A stretch of DNA of 15,648 nucleotides from Desulfovibrio sp. Its GTDB lineage: Bacteria; Desulfobacterota; Desulfovibrionia; Desulfovibrionales; Desulfovibrionaceae. The notes beneath the pieces are model-generated. The model worked only from the letters and a program-made list of their open reading frames with translations, had not been told where the DNA came from and made no database searches. Location: positions 1-15,648 of the forward strand of contig JAISXC010000277.1 in the NCBI GenBank assembly GCA_031270875.1, given 5' to 3'. How positions within the stretch are numbered: the stretch's first letter is position 1; the number at the start of each line of letters is the position of its first letter. The translations under genes were made by a program, and so were the position numbers. Below are positions 1 to 6,507 of the stretch, piece by piece.

Positions 1-57
1 ACGGCGGAGGCCAGGAACGAACAGTCACAGCGCAAGGTCCGAGAACAGGCATCATGA
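1..57 (+). CDS. C-terminal tail of an upstream gene (partial)
   Basis: The first reading frame is open from the window edge to a TGA at 55-57 and encodes an 18-residue charged tail, TAEARNEQSQRKVREQAS. Its stop overlaps the ATG of the next gene in an ATGA arrangement, which is typical of translationally coupled genes. Too little is present to name the protein. By position it should belong to the same operon as the P-type ATPase that follows; if that ATPase is FezB-like, a small membrane-associated Fez protein is one possibility (inference). The other two forward frames are also open here, so the call rests on the ATGA junction. Confidence 0.5.
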   Translation, partial: TAEARNEQSQRKVREQAS

Positions 58-2321
58 ACAGGCAACGCCGGCAGCCGCCAACAGGGGCGGCTGCCGTTTC
101 CGCGGAACAGGCCCGGCGGCGCCTGCTTGAATGTTACCTCGTGGCGCACAGTATTCCCGGCCGCCTGCGTTTACGCCCGATATTCCACAGGCGGCGGCCA
201 AAGGACGCGGAAGAAAAAAATCTGACTGAGTGCTTTTCTCGCGCTTTTCCCGGCGCGGAGTTCACGTTTTCGCCCGTTACTGGCAGTGTGCTGGTCACCT
301 ATGAAAGCCGCAGCCCGGCCCAGGGACGCGCCGCGAAAAAACGGGGACGGCGCGCCGGGGAAAAGACGCTCTCCCCCTCCGGCGTGGCGGGCGCTGAGTC
401 CGGGCCGACGCCGGATTACGATTCCCCGGCGCCTTACAACCCGATACCGGGCAGACTGCGCGGCTTTCTGTACCCCCGATTTGTGGTGTTTTTGATCGCG
501 GCGCTCCGCTCCGTCCGCTATATCCACAAGGCCCTGAAATCCCTTTTGCGGGGCAAACTGAACCTGGACGTGCTGGACGGCGCGGCCCTGACCGTCTGCT
601 TTCTGCAGCGTGACTTCAAGCTCTTGTCTTCCATGGTTTTTTTCTTCGCCTTGGGAGAATATCTGACGGATTGGACACGCAAAAAATCACGAACGAGCCT
701 TGAGGAAAGTTTGGCCTTGCACATTGACCATGTGTGGGTGCGTCGGGAAGGATGCGAAATACGCATTCCCTTCTCCCAGGCGCGCGAAGGCGACGAGATT
801 GTCGTGCGCGCGGGATCGGCTCTGCCGGTGGACGGAACGATTGTTGCCGGCAAGGGCATGATCAACCAGGCCTCCCTGACCGGTGAAAGCAAGTCCGTCC
901 CCCGTGGTCCCGGCGCGAGCGTTTACGCCGGCACAGTGCTGGAGGCGGGCGAACTTGTCGTCAAGGCCTTGAAAATAGGCGACGGCACACGTTTGCATTC
1001 CATCATCAAGGCCATTGAGGATTCCGAAAACCTCAAGTCGACGCTTCAGCATCGCTATGAAATGATGGCGGACACCATCGTGCCGCTCAATTTTCTGCTG
1101 AGCGCCGCGACATACGCCGTAACCCGCAATTTCAGGCGCGCGGGTTCGGTGCTGCTGGTGGATTATTCCTGCGCCATCCGTCTTGCCGCGCCGCTCGTCA
1201 TGTCCACCGCCATGCGCGAGGCCGCCAACAACGGCCTGCTGATCAAGGGCGGCAAATTTGTGGAGGAAATCGCCCACGCCGACGTGGTGGTTTTTGACAA
1301 GACAGGCACGCTGACCATGGCCCGTCCGGCGGTTGTGGGCGTCATCCCCTTCGGCGGAAGGGAGCGCAGGCTGATTCTGCGCCTTGCCGCATGCCTTGAG
1401 GAACATTTTGTCCATCCGGTTGGTCAGGCCGTGGTGTATGCGGCGGAGAAGGAAAATTTGCAGCACCGGGAAGAGCATACCAAGGTCGAATTTATCGTTG
1501 CCCACGGCATCCTTTCGTCATGGCAGGGCAAGAAGGTCCGCATAGGCAGCGGCCATTTCGTGCTGGAACATGTGGCGCGCGAACGCCGCGAAAACGCCGG
1601 GAAAGACTCCGCCATGCCGCTCGACGAAGAACAGAAAGCCACTATCGCGCGTGAGGCCCGAAAAGGCAGAAGCATTCTGTATTTGAGCATTGATGAGGAA
1701 CTCGCCGGCATTATCCTGATTGAGGACGAACTTCGCAAGAATGCCGCCGCGGCCGTGCAGGCCCTGCGCGATGACGGCATTGCCCGCGTCATCATGCTGA
1801 CGGGCGATGATGAGAAAACGGCGGCGGGCATCGCGGAGCAGGCGGGCATACAGGAATTCGAGGCCCAAATGCTTCCCGAAGGCAAGGCCGCCTATATTCG
1901 CCGCCTGAAAGCCAGGGGGCACATCGTCGCCATGGTGGGGGACGGCGTGAACGACTCCCTGGCGCTTTCCGCGGCTCATGTGGGCATTGCCATGGCGGAG
2001 GGCACCGACGTCGCGCGCGAAGTGGCGGACATTGTGCTGACCAACGGAGACTTGAACGGCCTTTTGCTGGCGCGGAAGATAGCGCGCGAGGCGCTGGCCA
2101 GAATCCGCAACGGTTTTCACACGTCGCTGTGCTGCAACAGCGTTTTTTTGGCGGGCGGCCTGATGGGTCTGCTGGGGCCGGGGCTATCGGCTTTTTTGCA
2201 CAATGCTCTGACATCGGCCATCGCCGTGTCCGGCATACGCCCCTTTACGTCGGCCGCGGCGCATGGGGCCGAACCGGATGTAGAAAAAATGGGCGCGATT
2301 TCAGCGCGACATTATGAATGA
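54..2321 (+). CDS. P1B-type heavy-metal ATPase, FezB-like (P1B-6) candidate
   Basis: This 755-residue ATP-driven metal pump has every P-type ATPase signature: SLTGES at 274-279 (actuator), DKTGTLT with phosphorylated D415, the P1B-specific HP at 454-455, TGDD at 583-586 and GDGVND at 629-634. Hydrophobic stretches lie near 142-160, 176-202, 340-390 and 695-730. The transmembrane metal-site motif is SCA (372-374) followed by P380, not the CPC of Cu or Zn/Cd pumps. The N-terminus (about 28-84) has an HMA-like pattern (IPGRLRLRP, then TGSVLVTYE) but no CXXC. A second PGRLRG occurs at 132-137. The non-CPC motif, degenerate HMA domain and feo neighbours fit the P1B-6 group that includes FezB of ferrosomes; substrate Fe(II) is inferred. 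The ATG overlaps the upstream stop as ATGA, which supports this start, although the frame is open to the window edge. Confidence 0.85.
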   Translation: MNRQRRQPPTGAAAVSAEQARRRLLECYLVAHSIPGRLRLRPIFHRRRPKDAEEKNLTECFSRAFPGAEFTFSPVTGSVLVTYESRSPAQGRAAKKRGRRAGEKTLSPSGVAGAESGPTPDYDSPAPYNPIPGRLRGFLYPRFVVFLIAALRSVRYIHKALKSLLRGKLNLDVLDGAALTVCFLQRDFKLLSSMVFFFALGEYLTDWTRKKSRTSLEESLALHIDHVWVRREGCEIRIPFSQAREGDEIVVRAGSALPVDGTIVAGKGMINQASLTGESKSVPRGPGASVYAGTVLEAGELVVKALKIGDGTRLHSIIKAIEDSENLKSTLQHRYEMMADTIVPLNFLLSAATYAVTRNFRRAGSVLLVDYSCAIRLAAPLVMSTAMREAANNGLLIKGGKFVEEIAHADVVVFDKTGTLTMARPAVVGVIPFGGRERRLILRLAACLEEHFVHPVGQAVVYAAEKENLQHREEHTKVEFIVAHGILSSWQGKKVRIGSGHFVLEHVARERRENAGKDSAMPLDEEQKATIAREARKGRSILYLSIDEELAGIILIEDELRKNAAAAVQALRDDGIARVIMLTGDDEKTAAGIAEQAGIQEFEAQMLPEGKAAYIRRLKARGHIVAMVGDGVNDSLALSAAHVGIAMAEGTDVAREVADIVLTNGDLNGLLLARKIAREALARIRNGFHTSLCCNSVFLAGGLMGLLGPGLSAFLHNALTSAIAVSGIRPFTSAAAHGAEPDVEKMGAISARHYE

Positions 2322-2333
2322 GGAGGCATCCGG

Positions 2334-2753
2334 ATGATCGCGAGCTTTTTTGACGGAAGGGTGCGCATTCGCGCCGAGGCGCTGAAAAAACCGGAAACCA
2401 TGGATATGGCGCGAAACCTTGTCCAGGCCAGGCCCGGCGTGCTGAAGGTTGAAAGCAATACTGGAACAGGGAGTCTGCTTGTGCATTACGATCCCGCCGT
2501 CATCACGCGGGAAGCGCTGATTGGGGCGGCCACGCTTTTGGAAGCGCAATTTGGAGACGCCGCGCGCGCCAAACAGGCAAAGAGCGCGGGAAAAAGACTC
2601 AGCGCGAAAACTGAGATGCTCCTTCTCGCGCTGAGCTATGGCGGCATGCTTGCCGGAGGTCTGCTTGACAGGCGCGTTCATGTCGCCTTCGGCATCCTGT
2701 TTTCCCTGTTGACGGGCGCGCATGCGTATGTGCGTCTGCGGAAAGGAGCCTGA
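2334..2753 (+). CDS. HMA-like membrane protein, Fez-type accessory candidate
   Basis: This 139-residue protein begins with a degenerate heavy-metal-associated (HMA_2-like) domain at about 5-55. The pattern is DGRVRIR, then RPGVLKVE (33-40), then TGSLLVHYD (45-53), and there is no metal-binding CXXC. Two membrane segments follow at about 95-111 and 115-133, and the protein ends in a short basic tail. The N-terminus mirrors that of the ATPase just upstream (GRLRLR, then TGSVLVTYE), so the two probably share an ancestor domain and act together. A GAGGAGG ribosome site lies about 8 bases before the ATG. The gene starts 12 bases after the ATPase and ends 2 bases before feoA. The architecture resembles small HMA-like Fez proteins encoded beside FezB. 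I recognise the domain type, not a proven function. Confidence 0.75.
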   Translation: MIASFFDGRVRIRAEALKKPETMDMARNLVQARPGVLKVESNTGTGSLLVHYDPAVITREALIGAATLLEAQFGDAARAKQAKSAGKRLSAKTEMLLLALSYGGMLAGGLLDRRVHVAFGILFSLLTGAHAYVRLRKGA

Positions 2754-2755
2754 GC

Positions 2756-2980
2756 ATGAAGCCCTTGGCCAGCGTGCCCCCCGGAAAAAATGTCGTCGTC
2801 CGCCAGTTGAACGGCGGCGCGGAATTTTGTCAACATCTTGAAACACTCGGTTTTGTTGTCGGCGGCAATGTGACGGTCATCACGGAAACGGGCGGCAATC
2901 TTGTGGTGAACGTAAAGCAGTCCCGCCTGGCCATAAGCCGTGAAACGGCGGGATTCATCCTGGTGGACGACAACCGCTGA
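2756..2980 (+). CDS. feoA: FeoA-family protein, first copy
   Basis: This 74-residue protein is a single SH3-like FeoA domain, the usual size for the family. FeoA is a small cytoplasmic partner of the ferrous iron transporter FeoB. Visible family features are the MKPLASV start, the HLETLGF segment (30-36), which corresponds to the R-LxxLGF/MG helix of other FeoAs, and a final strand RLAISRETAGFILV. It is more diverged than the second copy and lacks the GDP-E-VRG hairpin motif. An AAGGAG ribosome site lies before the ATG, and only 2 bases separate it from the upstream stop, which places it in the same transcript as the ATPase. Tandem unequal FeoA copies suggest they are not interchangeable (inference). 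Confidence 0.88.
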   Translation: MKPLASVPPGKNVVVRQLNGGAEFCQHLETLGFVVGGNVTVITETGGNLVVNVKQSRLAISRETAGFILVDDNR

Positions 2981-3001
2981 ATCAGTAAGGAGAACCGCGT
3001 C

Positions 3002-3223
3002 GTGAACACCTTGAAAACAGTTCCCTGCGGCGCCACTGTCCGCGTGAAAAAAATTCACGGCTCAGGCGCTCTCAAGCGCCGTATCATGGATATGGGCATT
3101 ACCAGGAACGTGGAAATTCATGTCCGCAAGCTCGCTCCCCTCGGCGACCCGGTTGAGGTGACGGTGCGGGGCTATGAGCTTTCCCTGAGAAAGGCCGACG
3201 CGGAAATGATAGAAATTGAATAG
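3002..3223 (+). CDS. feoA: FeoA, second and canonical copy
   Basis: This 73-residue FeoA domain carries the family hallmarks: ALKRRIMDMGI (24-34) followed by GDPVEVTVRGYELSLRKADA. It is expected to bind the cytoplasmic part of FeoB and support Fe(II) uptake. The start is GTG at 3002, preceded by a TAAGGAG site in the 21-base gap after the first feoA. The gene ends 64 bases before the FeoB ATG. It fits family models better than the first copy and is the likelier working partner of the downstream FeoB. Confidence 0.93.
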   Translation: MNTLKTVPCGATVRVKKIHGSGALKRRIMDMGITRNVEIHVRKLAPLGDPVEVTVRGYELSLRKADAEMIEIE

Positions 3224-3287
3224 CGGGCTGCGTGAGAGGACAGTTCGAAACGACGCGGGAAAACAAACAAATCGCGGAGGAATTGCC

Positions 3288-5624
3288 ATGAGCGTCAGGA
3301 TCGCGCTTGCGGGGAATCCGAATTGCGGCAAGACGACGGTTTTCAATGCCTTGACGGGCATGAACCAGTATGTCGGCAACTGGCCGGGCGTGACAGTGGA
3401 AAAAAAAGAAGGCGGGTTGAAAAATCACGACGACGTGGTTGTTGTCGATCTGCCGGGCGTTTATTCACTCTCGCCCTACTCCCCGGAAGAAATCGTCGCC
3501 AGGAATTACCTGATCGACGAGAGACCCGATGTCATTCTCAACATTATTGACGGCACGAATCTTGAGCGCAATCTCTATCTGACAACGCAGCTTATTGAGT
3601 TGGATATCCCGGTTGTGCTGGCCGTCAATATGATGGATGCGGTCAGAAAAAGGGGCGATGTCGTAAACATTGAGGCCCTCGCCCAAAAGCTCGGCTGCAG
3701 GGTCGCGGAAATGTCGGCCATGACCGGCGAGGGCGTGACGGCGGCCGTGGAGCTTGCCCTCGCCACGGCCAAGGGTGAAAAATCCGGATTCATGTGCCGC
3801 TTCTCCGGTAGCGTCGAACACGCCCTCGCGCATATTGAGGAAACGGCCCTGCGCGGCCTGCCGGAATCCCGGCGGCGCTGGCTTGCCGTCAAGCTGTTTG
3901 AGCGCGACGGGAAAATTGCGGACAAACTGAGTATCGACAAGGACATCCTGAATCGTCTCGACGCCGACATCAGGAGATGCGAGGACGAGCTGGATGAAGA
4001 CAGCGAAAGCGTCATCACTTCCGAACGCTACGCCTTTATTGATTCCATCATAGGCGACTGCCTCCGGCTCAACGATGCGGAGGGTTTGAGCGCGTCCGAC
4101 AAAATTGATCGGATTGTCACCAATCGCTGGCTTGCGCTGCCGATTTTCGCGGCGGTGATGTTTCTGGTCTATTTCGTCTCTGTTACGACGCTCGGAGGAA
4201 TAGCGACAGACTGGGCCAATGACGGCGTTTTCGGGGAAGGCTGGCATTTCGCCGGCATCGGCTCATCCGCCTATGAGGATGCCGTGGAAAAATTTCAACC
4301 CGCCGAAGGCGTTGAAAACGAGGCAAGCCGCTTCCGTCCGCAAGTCGGTCATGTGGAAAAATTTCAGCCCGCCGAAGACGCTGAAAAACCGGATCCGGCG
4401 GCCTTCGGCATATGGATTCCGGGAATTCCCGTTGTGCTCAGCAATGTTCTGAAAGCCCTCAACTGCGCGGAATGGCTGCAATCCCTCATACTGGACGGCA
4501 TCGTCGCGGGCGTCGGGGCCGTGCTCGGCTTTGTGCCGCAGATGTTCATCCTCTTCTTTTTTCTGGCTTTTCTGGAGGCTTGCGGCTACATGGCCCGCGT
4601 CGCCTTTATCATGGATCGGGTCTTTCGCAAATTCGGCCTGTCCGGCAAGTCCTTCATACCGCTTTTGATCGGCACGGGCTGCGGCGTGCCCGGAGTTATG
4701 GCGTCCCGGACCATTGAGAGCAACCGCGACCGCAGAATCACCATCATGACCACCACCTTTATTCCGTGCAGCGCCAAGCTCCCCATCATCGCCCTGCTGT
4801 CGGGCGCGATTTTCGACGGCGCGTGGTGGGTTGCGCCGAGCGCGTATTTCGTCGGGATCGCCGCCATCATTTCCTCAGGCGTAATCCTGAAGAAGACAAG
4901 GCTCTTCGCCGGGGATGTCGCGCCCTTTGTCATGGAGCTGCCCGCCTACCACTGGCCGACCGCCGGGGCCATTATGCGCAGCATGTGGGAGCGCGGCTGG
5001 TCCTTTATCAAAAAAGCCGGAACCCTTATTTTGCTGGCCACCATTTTCGTCTGGTCCACCTCAAGTTTCGGATGGGCTGACGGTTCGTTCGGGATGGTGG
5101 AAATGCCGGAAAGCATACTGGCAAAAGCGGGCGGAGCCTTTGCCTGGATTTTCGCGCCCCTCGGCTGGGGAGACTGGCAGGCAACCGTCGCGGCCATTAC
5201 CGGACTCATCGCCAAGGAAAACGTTGTCGGCACCTTCGGCATACTTTTCGGCGTCGCGGAGGTGGCGGAGGATGGCCGGGAAATCTGGGGAGCGCTCGCC
5301 AAACATTTTACGGCTACCGCCGCGTATTCCTTTCTGGTGTTCAACCTTCTGTGCGCCCCCTGCTTTGCCGCGATGGGCGCGATCAAACGGGAAATGAACA
5401 GCGCCCGGTGGTTCTGGCTGGCCATCGGCTATCAGTGCGGCTTCGCCTACTGCGTCGCGCTGTGCGTCTATCAGTTCAGCATGTTGTATCTTACGGAATC
5501 GTTCGGCATCGGGACGGCGGCGGCCGTTGTTCTGCTCGGCGCATTCCTGTGGATGCTGTTCAGACCGCAGAAAAGCGGCGGCGACATACCGTTGCGCGCG
5601 GCTTTGGCAACGTCCCGCGCGTGA
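3288..5624 (+). CDS. feoB: Ferrous iron transport protein B
   Basis: This 778-residue inner-membrane Fe(II) importer has an N-terminal G domain: GNPNCGKTT (9-17, G1), T36 (G2), DLPG (54-57, G3), NMMD (114-117, G4) and SAMTGEG (143-149, G5). A helical spacer leads to the first membrane segment (about 280-303). Two Gate-type segments are visible: IPLLIGTGCGVPG, with its conserved Cys, and NLLCAPCFAAMG. The ATG at 3288 has GCGGAGG just upstream; an in-frame TTG at 3216 would add 24 residues before the Walker motif and overlap feoA, so it was rejected. The loop after the first membrane segment (about 333-366) contains a 23-residue-spaced repeat of VEKFQPAE, an unusual insertion described separately. 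The gene follows two feoA copies in one operon. Confidence 0.96.
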   Translation: MSVRIALAGNPNCGKTTVFNALTGMNQYVGNWPGVTVEKKEGGLKNHDDVVVVDLPGVYSLSPYSPEEIVARNYLIDERPDVILNIIDGTNLERNLYLTTQLIELDIPVVLAVNMMDAVRKRGDVVNIEALAQKLGCRVAEMSAMTGEGVTAAVELALATAKGEKSGFMCRFSGSVEHALAHIEETALRGLPESRRRWLAVKLFERDGKIADKLSIDKDILNRLDADIRRCEDELDEDSESVITSERYAFIDSIIGDCLRLNDAEGLSASDKIDRIVTNRWLALPIFAAVMFLVYFVSVTTLGGIATDWANDGVFGEGWHFAGIGSSAYEDAVEKFQPAEGVENEASRFRPQVGHVEKFQPAEDAEKPDPAAFGIWIPGIPVVLSNVLKALNCAEWLQSLILDGIVAGVGAVLGFVPQMFILFFFLAFLEACGYMARVAFIMDRVFRKFGLSGKSFIPLLIGTGCGVPGVMASRTIESNRDRRITIMTTTFIPCSAKLPIIALLSGAIFDGAWWVAPSAYFVGIAAIISSGVILKKTRLFAGDVAPFVMELPAYHWPTAGAIMRSMWERGWSFIKKAGTLILLATIFVWSTSSFGWADGSFGMVEMPESILAKAGGAFAWIFAPLGWGDWQATVAAITGLIAKENVVGTFGILFGVAEVAEDGREIWGALAKHFTATAAYSFLVFNLLCAPCFAAMGAIKREMNSARWFWLAIGYQCGFAYCVALCVYQFSMLYLTESFGIGTAAAVVLLGAFLWMLFRPQKSGGDIPLRAALATSRA
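4284..4386 (+). repeat. In-frame tandem hairpin repeat inside feoB
   Basis: A unit beginning GTGGAAAAATTTCA occurs twice, 69 bases (23 codons) apart. Each copy can fold: copy 1 pairs TTTCAAC (4293-4299) with GTTGAAA (4311-4317) around an inner GCC/GGC and a GAA loop; copy 2 pairs TTTCAGC (4362-4368) with GCTGAAA (4380-4386). The one difference in the outer arms is a compensating A-T to G-C change, so the stem is preserved although the sequence differs. Both copies stay in frame and encode VEKFQPAE. The setting, a non-conserved extracytoplasmic loop, tolerates insertion. This resembles in-frame palindromic elements known in some other bacteria, but identity with any named family is not claimed. 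Confidence 0.75.
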
Positions 5625-5661
5625 CGCGGCAAAACAGCGAATCCGTTTTTTCCGGGGATGC

Positions 5662-5700
5662 GGGGGTGGGGGCCCGAAGTCTCCCGCCCCCGGAACCCCC
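5662..5700 (+). repeat. GC-rich stem-loop between feoB and the FeoB-associated gene
   Basis: GGGGGTGGGGGC (5662-5673) pairs with GCCCCC (5686-5691) and ACCCCC (5695-5700), with a GGA bulge and a 12-base loop, giving a 12-bp stem. No T-run follows, so it does not look like a complete intrinsic terminator. It lies about 33 bases before the next ATG and could stabilise the upstream mRNA end or cut expression of the small downstream gene (inference). The G-runs might alternatively form a G-rich structure. Confidence 0.6.
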
Positions 5701-5732
5701 TGCCGGACTTTCACTTCACAAAGGAAACTGTC

Positions 5733-5894
5733 ATGTTTGAACTTATCGCGGAACACGGCGGAACGGCGCTCGTCGGCGGGCTGCTGGCCTGCGCGGTGGC
5801 GTTGATCGCCAGGCGGATACTGCGGACTCTGAAACAGGGCAAAAATCCCGCATGCGGTTGCGGTTGCGAGGAATGCCGCAAAAATTCCACCTGA
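5733..5894 (+). CDS. FeoB-associated Cys-rich membrane peptide
   Basis: This 53-residue peptide has one membrane segment (about 10-27), a basic stretch (ARRILRTLK) and a C-terminal cysteine cluster CGCGCEEC (C41, C43, C45, C48). This is the usual layout of the FeoB-associated Cys-rich family found next to feoB in anaerobes. By family position it is thought to assist Fe(II) transport at the inner membrane, but its precise role is unproven. The ATG at 5733 has an AAAGGA site at proper spacing. A longer in-frame start at 5658 would put the GC-rich hairpin inside the protein and was rejected. It closes the iron operon. Confidence 0.85.
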   Translation: MFELIAEHGGTALVGGLLACAVALIARRILRTLKQGKNPACGCGCEECRKNST

Positions 5895-6011
5895 CGGCAT
5901 CGCGCACGGTCATGGTCGCCGCGATCCGTAAGCGGCCGCACGCAGGTCTGAACCGGGGTTTTCCTGTTTCCTTCCTTCCGGTATCGCAAAGATGACCGCC
6001 CATGAGGCATA

Positions 6012-6030
6012 GGCGAAATTCATTTTCGCC
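6012..6030. repeat. Short palindrome resembling the one in the cbpA upstream region
   Basis: GGCGAAA and TTTCGCC form a 7-bp stem around a 5-base loop (TTCAT). No T-run follows. The inner stem of the hairpin at 13873-13916 is GGCGAA, TTCAC, TTCGCC, which is nearly the same word. This suggests an extragenic palindromic repeat rather than a local terminator. Confidence 0.5.
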
Positions 6031-6131
6031 GGTCATGCCGAATGGGGCGTTTCAAAAACAAAATACTTCAGGTATACTGGGAAGTTCGAAAGATTTCCCA
6101 ATTCCGGCATGGACCGTCGGCGGCATTGCCG

Positions 6132-6252
6132 CGATGGCCGCATATTGTCCTGTGGGCATACGTATGCTCCCGCTGCAGCCAGTTCAAAAGTGCGCGGATT
6201 GACAAAATCGCCGTGACTGACAACAGGCGGAATTACTATCCTGTATTTACTC
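6132..6252 (-). pseudogene. Possible remnant of a CgeB-type glycosyltransferase
   Basis: Reading the minus strand, codons covering 6147-6212 give GDFVNPRTFELAAAGAYVC followed by PQD. This closely matches the N-P/x-R-T/x-F-E-x-x-A-x-G-A signature near the nucleotide-sugar site of CgeB/GT4-like glycosyltransferases. Upstream in the same frame, KYRIVIPPVVSHG would fit the preceding strand. Similarity seems to stop after PQDNMRP. A different minus frame at about 6250-6325 reads LEQRLRIASGDLDEYLAP, as expected if frameshifts had split an older gene. There is no proper start, ribosome site or full domain. Chance resemblance of a short motif cannot be excluded. Confidence 0.33.
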
Positions 6253-6379
6253 GCGGAGCAAGGTATTCGTCGAGGTCGCCCGACGCGATCCGCAACCGTT
6301 GTTCGAGTTTCGGAGAGCACCTCTGCGACAGCAATGATGATGTCTGTAACATATGAAAAAATATATATATGTATAAAAA

Positions 6380-6408
6380 AGCATATATACATAAAAATTA
6401 TATATGCT
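6380..6408. promoter_or_regulatory. AT-rich inverted repeat, candidate operator of the tungsten operon
   Basis: AGCATATATA (6380-6389) and TATATATGCT (6399-6408) form a perfect 10-bp inverted repeat with a 9-base spacer. It overlaps a second one, TATGTATA (6368-6375) with TATACATA (6386-6393). The island is far more AT-rich than its surroundings and lies about 100 bases before the first gene of the operon. Such a dyad fits a dimeric regulator site or promoter. A molybdate- or tungstate-responsive regulator (ModE- or TunR-like) is a reasonable guess from the downstream genes, but no exact match to a published site is claimed. Confidence 0.45.
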
Positions 6409-6507
6409 ACAACAGATACAAGAAGAAATGTCACGGTCTCAATCTCACAGAGTATCTGTTCTTTTTTGACAGGACGCTCCGGACACATACATAAAAAGGG
6501 AGGCGGT

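Larger units (their letters stand above)
5895..6507. other. Gene-free region between the iron and tungsten operons
   Basis: I see no intact gene in these 613 bases. They hold a short palindrome at 6012-6030, a 6-bp inverted repeat TGGGAA/TTCCCA (6078-6083 and 6095-6100) directly after a TATACT, a probable minus-strand glycosyltransferase remnant around 6132-6252, and an AT-rich island at about 6350-6410 with a 10-bp inverted repeat. Base composition shifts from GC-rich to strongly AT-rich toward the tungsten operon. No convincing intrinsic terminator was found after the iron operon. A known molybdenum- or tungsten-cofactor RNA motif could sit in the leader, but I cannot recognise one by eye. 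Confidence 0.7.

Noticed and set aside
687..1505. Long minus-strand open frame opposite the ATPase gene
   Set aside because: Shadow of a GC-rich coding strand; the plus strand has every P-type ATPase motif in order.
3216..3287. Upstream TTG start for feoB
   Set aside because: Adds 24 residues ahead of the nucleotide-binding motif, overlaps feoA, and lacks a ribosome site; the ATG at 3288 has a good one.
5899..5925. ATCGCG/CGCGAT inverted repeat after the iron operon as a terminator
   Set aside because: Only 6 bp around a 15-base loop, and no T-run follows.
6042..6356. Plus-strand open frame of 104 codons in the gap before the tungsten operon
   Set aside because: No ribosome site, no recognisable domain, and it covers the probable minus-strand remnant and AT-rich island; composition does not look like coding sequence.
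6466..6493. TTGACA with TACATA 16 bases on, just before the first tupA-like gene
   Set aside because: The predicted RNA start would fall on or after the ribosome site, leaving almost no leader, so it is unlikely to drive this gene.
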